Assembly: GCA_019912385.1 (NCBI GenBank)
Contig: JAIOIW010000042.1
Coordinates: 1-42,728, forward strand
Origin: Notoacmeibacter sp.
GTDB lineage: Bacteria; Pseudomonadota; Alphaproteobacteria; Rhizobiales; Rhizobiaceae
DNA: 42,728 bases
Direction of reading: 5' to 3'
The notes under the pieces are model-generated. The model was not told the DNA's origin. It did no database searches and saw only the letters and a program-made list of their open reading frames with translations. Positions 39,102 through 42,728 of the stretch are shown in pieces. How positions within the stretch are numbered: the first letter of the stretch is position 1; the number at the start of each line of letters is the position of its first letter. Both the position numbers and the translations under genes were made by a program.

Positions 39102-39956
39102 ATGGGCGGGCCGCAAGTCACCTGGCTGTCCGATGGCCGCAGGTTGCACCTCAATCACGGGCCGATCGACCTGGTCATCGAGGCTGCCGGACCGGACCGC
39201 GATCAGGCGCTGGAACAGGCGATCCGACGGTTCGAAACGATCCTCCAGGAGATCGTCGACGAACTGCCGTTGCTGCGCGCGGCGGCCCGCCAGGGCATGA
39301 TCTTTCGAGGCGCCGTCGCCCGGCGCATGCAGGCGGCGGTCGTGCCGCACCTTCCCGCCTTCATTACGCCGATGGCGGCGGTGGCCGGCAGCGTCGCCGA
39401 CGAAATTCTCTCGGCGATGATGGCCGAAACCCGTCTCGCCAAGGCCCATGTCAACAATGGCGGCGATGTCGCGTTTCACGTTTCGGGCCGCGAACGGATC
39501 GAGGCGGCAGTCGCCGCGCCCGGCAATCCGCTGATCGCCCTTGCCGCAACCGATCCCTGGCGCGGCATGGCGACTTCGGGCCGGGGCGGGCGCAGCCATT
39601 CGCTGGGCATCGCCGATTCGGTCACCGTGATCGCCGGCGATGCCGCGGCCGCCGACGCCGCGGCGACCGTGATCGCCAATGCGGTCGACCTGCCCGGTCA
39701 TCCGGCAGTCGAGCGCTTGCCCGCCTGCGACCTGTCGCCCGACAGCGACCTTGGCCAACGCCTCGTCACGACCGCAGTCGGCCCGCTGTCGGCGCGCGAA
39801 ACCGCCCGCGCGCTTGACAACGGCGCCGCCCATGCGGCCTTGCTGCTCGAAGGCGGCCTGATTGGCGGCGCCGTCATCATTCTCAATCGTTCCGTTCGCC
39901 TCCTGGGCGCCGCGGAACGACATGCCCTTCGCCAAGGAGACCTGACCGATGCCTGA
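39102..39956 (+). CDS. UPF0280 family protein (ApbE superfamily)
   Basis: A 284-residue protein of the UPF0280 group, distantly related to the FAD:protein FMN transferase ApbE. Typical stretches are AAARQGMIFRGAVARRM, AGSVADEIL, HVNNGGDVAFH (an ApbE-like nucleotide/metal region) and TSGRGGRSHSLGIADSVTVIA. Family function is not established. Position directly after the reductase-like gene suggests it attaches a flavin to that protein or to a partner (inference). ATG 39102 has AAGGA just upstream and lies 1 base after the previous stop; the next gene overlaps its end by 8 bases. No signal peptide, unlike classical ApbE. Confidence 0.8.
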   Translation: MGGPQVTWLSDGRRLHLNHGPIDLVIEAAGPDRDQALEQAIRRFETILQEIVDELPLLRAAARQGMIFRGAVARRMQAAVVPHLPAFITPMAAVAGSVADEILSAMMAETRLAKAHVNNGGDVAFHVSGRERIEAAVAAPGNPLIALAATDPWRGMATSGRGGRSHSLGIADSVTVIAGDAAAADAAATVIANAVDLPGHPAVERLPACDLSPDSDLGQRLVTTAVGPLSARETARALDNGAAHAALLLEGGLIGGAVIILNRSVRLLGAAERHALRQGDLTDA

Positions 39957-40530
39957 GTTCAAGCTGCGCAAGACAACCGTGATCATGGAGGAAATCCATC
40001 ACGAATTCGGCCCGGCGCCGGACAAACCGCGTCGGCGCGCGGCAATACTTGCCGTCGTTTCCAACCCCTTCGCGGGCGCCTACCACGCCGACATCCAGGG
40101 TGCGATGGAGGATCTGAAACCGCTCGGCCTGATGCTGACCGACGCCCTGATCGACGCGATGGGCGGAATCGAAGGCATCGACGGCTATGGCAAGGGTGCG
40201 ATCGTGGGGTCAGCCGGCGAACTGGAGCACACCGCGCTGTGGCATGTGCCCGGCGGTTATGCGATGCGCGAACGCCTCGGCGAGGCAAAGGCGATCGTTC
40301 CCTCGGCGATGAAGTCCGGCGGCATCGGGACCCGCCTCGACGTGCCGCTCGGCCACATCAACGCGGCCTATGTGCGCAGCCATTTCGACGCGATGGAAGT
40401 GGGCGTGCCGGACGGACCGAAGCCTGACGAAATCGTGTTTGCGCTCGCCATGGCGCGTGGTCCGCGCGTCCACAGCCGCATGGGCGGGCTTGAAGCCTGG
40501 CAGGTGAAGGGCGAGGACGGGCTGCGCTGA
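39949..40530 (+). CDS. AA_synth (DUF1185) family protein
   Basis: A 193-residue protein of the AA_synth/DUF1185 family; family structures, as I recall, have a chorismate-mutase-like trimeric fold and no proven activity. Visible: RRAAILAVVSNPFAGAYHAD, GKGAIVGSAGELEHTALWH and GGIGTRLDVPLGHINAAYVRSH, all strongly conserved-looking. The conserved Glu/His in GELEHT could be catalytic. It is the last gene of the operon (8-base overlap upstream) and likely acts on an intermediate of the same pathway, perhaps a tautomerase- or hydrolase-type step (inference). The convergent fpr gene ends 6 bp further on. Confidence 0.85.
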   Translation: MPEFKLRKTTVIMEEIHHEFGPAPDKPRRRAAILAVVSNPFAGAYHADIQGAMEDLKPLGLMLTDALIDAMGGIEGIDGYGKGAIVGSAGELEHTALWHVPGGYAMRERLGEAKAIVPSAMKSGGIGTRLDVPLGHINAAYVRSHFDAMEVGVPDGPKPDEIVFALAMARGPRVHSRMGGLEAWQVKGEDGLR

Positions 40531-40536
40531 AGCGGC

Positions 40537-41361
40537 CTATCCGACGAACGCGCGCTCGACGACATAGTCGGCCGGGCGGCTGTTGGAGCCTTCCTCGAAG
40601 CCGCGCGCTTCCAGGATCACCTTCATGTCGAGATTGAGCCCCATGGACCCGCAGATCATGACGCGATCGTTTTCGCGGTCCAGCGGTTCGATGCCGAGTG
40701 TCGAGAACAGGCTGTCGTTCTCGATCAGCGTCGTTATCCGGCCCATGTGGGCGGTTTCCTCGCGCGTTGTCGTCGCGAAATGCACCAGGCGCGCCGAGGC
40801 TTCCTCGCCAACCAGAATGTCCTCGCCGGCCAGCTTCGCGACGTCGTAGCCATATTTCAGGTCGGCGATGTCGCGGCATGTGTGCGTCAGGTAGATGCGG
40901 TCGAACTTCTCGTAGGTTTCCGGATCGCGGATGAGCGACGCGAACGGCGCGATGCCGGTTCCCGTCGAGATCAGGAACAACCGTTTGCCGGGACGCAGCG
41001 CGTCCAGCACCAGCGTTCCTGTGGCCTTCTGGCGCATCAGGATCGTATCGCCGACCCGGATCTTCTGCAGATGTTCGGTCAGCGGACCGTTCGGCACCTT
41101 GATCGAAAAGAACTCGATCTCATCGTCCCAGGCCGGGCTGGAGATGGAATAGGCGCGGAAGACCGGCTTGTCGCCGCGCGGAAGGCCGATCATGACGAAC
41201 TCGCCGGAGCGGAACCGGAAACTTGCCGGGCGGGTAATGCGAAACCGGAACAGGCGATCGGTATAGTGCTCGACCTCGACCACTGTCTCAGCGAATGTAT
41301 TGGCGGGAATCACGAATTCCCGTTCTGCGCCTTGTTCCATGATTGTCGTAGCCTGCATCAT
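40537..41361 (-). CDS. fpr: Ferredoxin-NADP(+) reductase
   Basis: A flavoenzyme of about 274 residues that exchanges electrons between NADPH and ferredoxin or flavodoxin. Visible: FAD-binding RAYSIS (after GDKPVF), the IKVPNGPLTEHLQ stretch, NADP-binding STGTGIAPFASLIRDPETYE, CGSMGLNLDMK, and the C-terminal VVERAFVG, typical of alphaproteobacterial Fpr. The start is uncertain: ATG 41361, 41358 or 41340; longer starts run into palindromes at 41383-41411. It faces the Mo-hydroxylase operon. It could supply reduced ferredoxin to the reductase-like protein, but fpr is also a standard housekeeping gene. Confidence 0.93.
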   Translation of the reverse strand: MMQATTIMEQGAEREFVIPANTFAETVVEVEHYTDRLFRFRITRPASFRFRSGEFVMIGLPRGDKPVFRAYSISSPAWDDEIEFFSIKVPNGPLTEHLQKIRVGDTILMRQKATGTLVLDALRPGKRLFLISTGTGIAPFASLIRDPETYEKFDRIYLTHTCRDIADLKYGYDVAKLAGEDILVGEEASARLVHFATTTREETAHMGRITTLIENDSLFSTLGIEPLDRENDRVMICGSMGLNLDMKVILEARGFEEGSNSRPADYVVERAFVG

Positions 41362-41382
41362 CCCGCGTTCCATAAAAAATTC

Positions 41383-41411
41383 ACGCACACATATGCGTAT
41401 CACCATGTGAT
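41383..41411. promoter_or_regulatory. Two adjacent inverted repeats upstream of fpr
   Basis: ACGCA-N6-TGCGT (41383-41398) and ATCAC-CAT-GTGAT (41399-41411) abut in the region upstream of fpr. They are candidate operators or leader structures. I recognise no known regulator's consensus in them. Confidence 0.35.
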
Positions 41412-41447
41412 GACATTGACCGAGATCAAAGCCGAACGGTTGCTCAG

Positions 41448-41481
41448 CGGGTCAAAAAGTAAAACGCGCCGAAGCGCGTTT
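41448..41481 (-). terminator. Rho-independent terminator of tuf
   Basis: Minus strand: AAACGCGC-TTCG-GCGCGTTT (41481-41462), an 8-bp stem closed by a stable UUCG tetraloop, followed by TTACTTTTTGACC. It lies about 70 bp after the tuf stop. A second perfect 10-bp hairpin (41509-41534) precedes it without a T-tract, so the two may act in tandem. Confidence 0.85.
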
Positions 41482-41508
41482 CGAGCCAATATTTTCGCAA
41501 TCCGCCGA

Positions 41509-41534
41509 CCCGCCGGAAATACTGTTCCGGCGGG
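41509..41534 (-). other. Perfect hairpin just after tuf
   Basis: CCCGCCGGAA-ATACTG-TTCCGGCGGG, a perfect 10-bp stem 19 bases past the tuf stop codon. With no adjoining T-run it is not itself a classic terminator. It may protect the very abundant tuf mRNA from 3' decay, ahead of the true terminator at 41448-41481. Confidence 0.7.
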
Positions 41535-41552
41535 CCGTTGATTGGCAGTCTG

Positions 41553-42728
<1,176 letters not shown>

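Noticed and set aside
41462-41481. Regulatory repeat for fpr
   Set aside because: The stem has a UUCG loop and a T-rich tail on the tuf strand, so it is better explained as the tuf terminator.

Overview
The window reads as a chromosomal segment of an alphaproteobacterium, most likely Hyphomicrobiales (Rhizobiales). It is GC-rich with dense, overlapping operons. It has the block eno / ftsB-like / pdhA-pdhB-pdhC / lpd / lipA / ratA(coq10), a lipoyl domain on the pyruvate dehydrogenase E1-beta subunit, and an rRNA leader with a TTGACA-type promoter and a rhizobial-style boxA. I would not name a genus from this alone.

Layout. (i) 1-240: promoter and leader of an rRNA operon transcribed leftward out of the window. 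(ii) 420-5500: a GMC-family dehydrogenase, tRNA-Leu(GAG), lipB, a secreted gamma-glutamyltransferase, and a small unknown gene that looks frameshifted. (iii) 5506-17000, almost all on the minus strand: a two-TM ion channel, ratA/coq10, lipA, a GlsB/YeaQ-type membrane protein, a small secreted protein, lpd, a ydcH-like gene, an SGNH hydrolase, pdhC, an unrecognised lower-GC gene, pdhB, pdhA, the ftsB-like gene and eno. lipB, lipA, lpd and the lipoylated subunits form one functional theme: making and using lipoate on pyruvate dehydrogenase. (iv) 17099-22556: a secreted dienelactone-hydrolase-like protein, kdsA, a VOC protein, ilvD and a TPR-methyltransferase. (v) 22697-40530: an accessory catabolic island. 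It holds HyuB/HyuA (hydantoinase/oxoprolinase), a polytopic membrane protein, a complete Liv-type ABC transporter, nicotinamidase, a MarR regulator, a molybdenum hydroxylase (FAD subunit plus a fused 2Fe-2S/Mo subunit), a 6-hydroxynicotinate-reductase-like protein, an UPF0280 (ApbE-superfamily) protein and an AA_synth/DUF1185 protein. (vi) 40537-42728: ferredoxin-NADP reductase and a complete EF-Tu gene starting at the last base.

The most interesting part is (v). Gene content fits uptake, deamidation, hydroxylation, reduction and ring opening of nicotinamide/nicotinate or a similar N-heterocycle by the reductive route (via 6-hydroxynicotinate and 1,4,5,6-tetrahydro-6-oxonicotinate). I found the same inverted repeat, TTTGT-N6-ACAAA, just downstream of TTGACA-type promoters in two places 7.4 kb apart: between marR and the Mo-hydroxylase operon, and upstream of hyuA. 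This links the Hyu pair to the MarR-controlled operon. The UPF0280 protein next to the reductase suggests a dedicated flavin-attachment factor. These assignments are inference from families, neighbours and the shared repeat; nothing here proves the substrate.

Apart from the rRNA leader at the left edge there is no gene-free stretch longer than about 300 bases. I saw no insertion sequences, CRISPR arrays, integrases or phage genes.
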